Shown one piece after another: positions 62,476-64,000 of a DNA stretch of 64,000 bases (positions are counted from its first letter, which is position 1; the number at the start of each line of letters is the position of its first letter). The notes below the pieces were generated by a model. It saw nothing but the letters and a program-made list of their open reading frames with translations, was not told the DNA's origin and did not search any database. The DNA comes from Trebonia sp963759545 (GTDB taxonomy: Bacteria; Actinomycetota; Actinomycetes; Streptosporangiales; Streptosporangiaceae): NCBI GenBank assembly GCA_963759545.1, contig CAVXAB010000027.1, positions 1 through 64,000 of the forward strand. The letters run 5' to 3'. Both the position numbers and the translations under genes were made by a program.

Positions 62476-64000
62476 CCCGCTGCCCGCGGCGGCCTGGTGC
62501 GGAGGCGGGACAGGGCGGTGCGCAGGTCGCCGCCGTCGAGGCGGAGCACGACCGCGGCGAACACGGCGGTGACCGCGACGGCCACGAGCACAGAAAGGCC
62601 GACGTTGGCCAGGAACCCGCCGCCAGGGAGCGCGGGCACCGCGCCGGAGATGACCGACGACACCGCGGCAGCCGGCCACCGCGCCGATCACGCACCCGGC
62701 GAGCCCGGCGAGGAACGCCCGCGGCACCCGGTGCAGCGCCGCGGGCCCGCACTCGCGGCGGACCAGGAGCAGCAGGGCGATCCCCGATGCCGTCAGGCCG
62801 AACGTGGTGCCGAGCCCGAGCACGGGCACCACGCGGTGAGCGGGCACGAACGGCACGATCGCCAGGTCCGCGACGATCACCAGCAGCCAGCCGCCCGCGA
62901 TCGCCAGCGCCGGGGCGCGGTTGCGGCGGCGCGCGTACAGGACGCGGGACAGGTTGGCCGACAGGCCGTAGCCGATCAGCCCTGGCGCGAAGGCGGCCAG
63001 GGCAAGCGCGAGCACCGAGGCGGCCGACGGAGAGCGCGACTCGAAGACGCGGGCGATGGGCTCGCGCGCGCCGATGAGGACCGCCGCGCCCAGCCAGGAG
63101 GCGACCATGACGGCCCGGGTGGACGCGGCCGCGGTCACGTCGAACGCGCCGCCCCCCGTGTCGGCACGGTCGGCGTCATGCGTGGAAAGCTCGGGGAACG
63201 CGCTGGTCGCGATCGGCACCGCGAGTACCGCGAACGGCACCATGAACACCGCCCAGGCGAACCCGTAGATCACCAGCGCGCCGCTGGTGCCGAAGTGGTT
63301 GGCGAGCACGATGACGACGGCGACCGAGGCGTCCTGCGCGACCAGGGTGAACACCCCGGCCAGGGCCAGCCGCCTGACCCTCGGGCCGACGCCCGGCGGA
63401 AAACGGAGAGTCGGGCGCGAGCGGACGCCGATTCGCCACGCCGGGACGACCGCGGTCGCCGCGAGCGCGAGCACGCCGAGCGTCGTCCCGCCGGACAGCA
63501 GGTACTCGGCGCGCGGCGGCAGTTCGCCCAGCCGGTTGACGTATGCGCCCCCAACCTCGCCGAACGCGGCGTACGCGCCGATCACCACCAGCGACGACAG
63601 CAGCGGCGCGAGGGCCGGCGGGCCGAAACGCCGGTGCGACTGGAGGATCCCGTACAGGACGACCGCCAGGCCGTACAGCAGCACCTGCGGCGCGAAGACG
63701 ATCAGCATCCGCGCGCCCACCCCGGCGAGCGGCCCGTGCGGGCAGCCGGTCGCGCCGGACAGCAGCGCCGCGACGATCGGGTGCGCCGCCAGGGCGAGCG
63801 CCGCGCTGACCGGCACGAGCAGCAGCACTGTCCAGGTCAGCAGCGCCGACGCGATCCGCCGCGCCTCGGCGCCCCCAGTGCCAGAAGTGCCGAAAGTGCC
63901 CGCGGGCCCGGCGAGCACCGGCACGACGACCGAGGAAAGCGCGCCGCCGAGGACGATGTCGTAAATGATGTTCGGCACCATGTTGGCGGTTGTGTACGCC
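62472..64000 (-). CDS. MurJ-like lipid flippase, 5' end outside window (one frame break)
   Basis: A polytopic MOP-superfamily flippase. ANMVPNIIYDIVLGGALSSV at the window edge is the conserved MurJ N-terminal region, so the true start lies beyond 64000. Further signatures include LSTHDADRADTGGGAFDVTA and ANLSRVLYARRRNRAPALAI. A break near 62672 joins GCVIGAVAG to AAVSSVISGAVPALPGGGFL, ending LRTALSRLRTRPPRAAG. It is coupled to the GT4 gene. In actinomycetes such MurJ-like proteins move lipid-linked glycans across the membrane. Confidence 0.9.

Overview
The window is high-GC DNA from an actinomycete, and the gene content resembles Streptomycetales or Streptosporangiales. The evidence is the strong GC bias, frequent GTG/TTG starts, and actinomycete-restricted families: DUF5999, DUF5685, a DUF5753/DUF397 pair, a mycothiol-nitroreductase-type DsbA protein and an NB-ARC/TPR STAND protein. 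The genus cannot be settled from the sequence alone. No rRNA, tRNA or CRISPR array was recognised.

Layout. At 0-9 kb lie small hypothetical genes, pobA (4-hydroxybenzoate 3-monooxygenase), uvrA, and an MBL-fold hydrolase beside uvrA. At 8.7-15.7 kb are a secreted phosphodiesterase, a serine-recombinase scar, two extra copies of the 3' end of the MBL gene, and a two-gene STAND NTPase locus with near-identical TPR repeats. At 15.8-24.6 kb are a lipoprotein, a GH1 glycosidase, a PucR-type regulator with uraD-uraH, an aminotransferase-ASCH pair, a patatin-like lipase, and DinB and DUF1810 proteins. At 24.6-31.7 kb is an envelope-stress-like module: response regulator, FtsX-type ABC transporter, histidine kinase and a repetitive DUF4097-like surface protein. 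At 31.8-42.6 kb are metabolic genes (a dehydrogenase, adenosine deaminase, MFS exporter, 8-oxoguanine-deaminase-like amidohydrolase, GNAT) and two small regulatory or redox genes. At 42.7-54.9 kb is a mobile-element graveyard: a decayed TnpB gene, a DUF5753/DUF397 pair, integrase fragments, direct repeats, an inverted-repeat array, and lower-GC cargo genes. At 55.0-60.5 kb is a ureide/glyoxylate cluster (hydroxypyruvate isomerase, allantoinase, allantoicase, an agmatinase-family ureohydrolase, glycerate kinase). At 60.7-64 kb are a NUDIX hydrolase, a GT4 glycosyltransferase and a MurJ-like flippase that runs off the edge.

Functional theme. Purine breakdown is spread over the window. Adenosine and (oxo)guanine deaminases are at 35-40 kb, OHCU decarboxylase and 5-hydroxyisourate hydrolase at 19-20 kb, and allantoin to glycerate at 55-60 kb.

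Most unusual features. (1) A 16-base motif, CTTCTTGCTGTTATCA, recurs five times in one strand orientation, with a shorter reverse copy. (2) Two long hairpins share the arms CTTAGGGCCATTTCG but have unrelated loops. Each lies between convergent genes, and each follows a copy of the 16-base motif and a purine-degradation gene. (3) Three copies of the MBL gene's 3' end are nearly identical.

Caution. About twenty single-base frame breaks interrupt otherwise well-conserved genes, including four in uvrA. Their number, and the intact protein similarity on both sides of each, suggest sequence errors rather than mass pseudogenisation. Such genes are annotated here as one locus with break positions.
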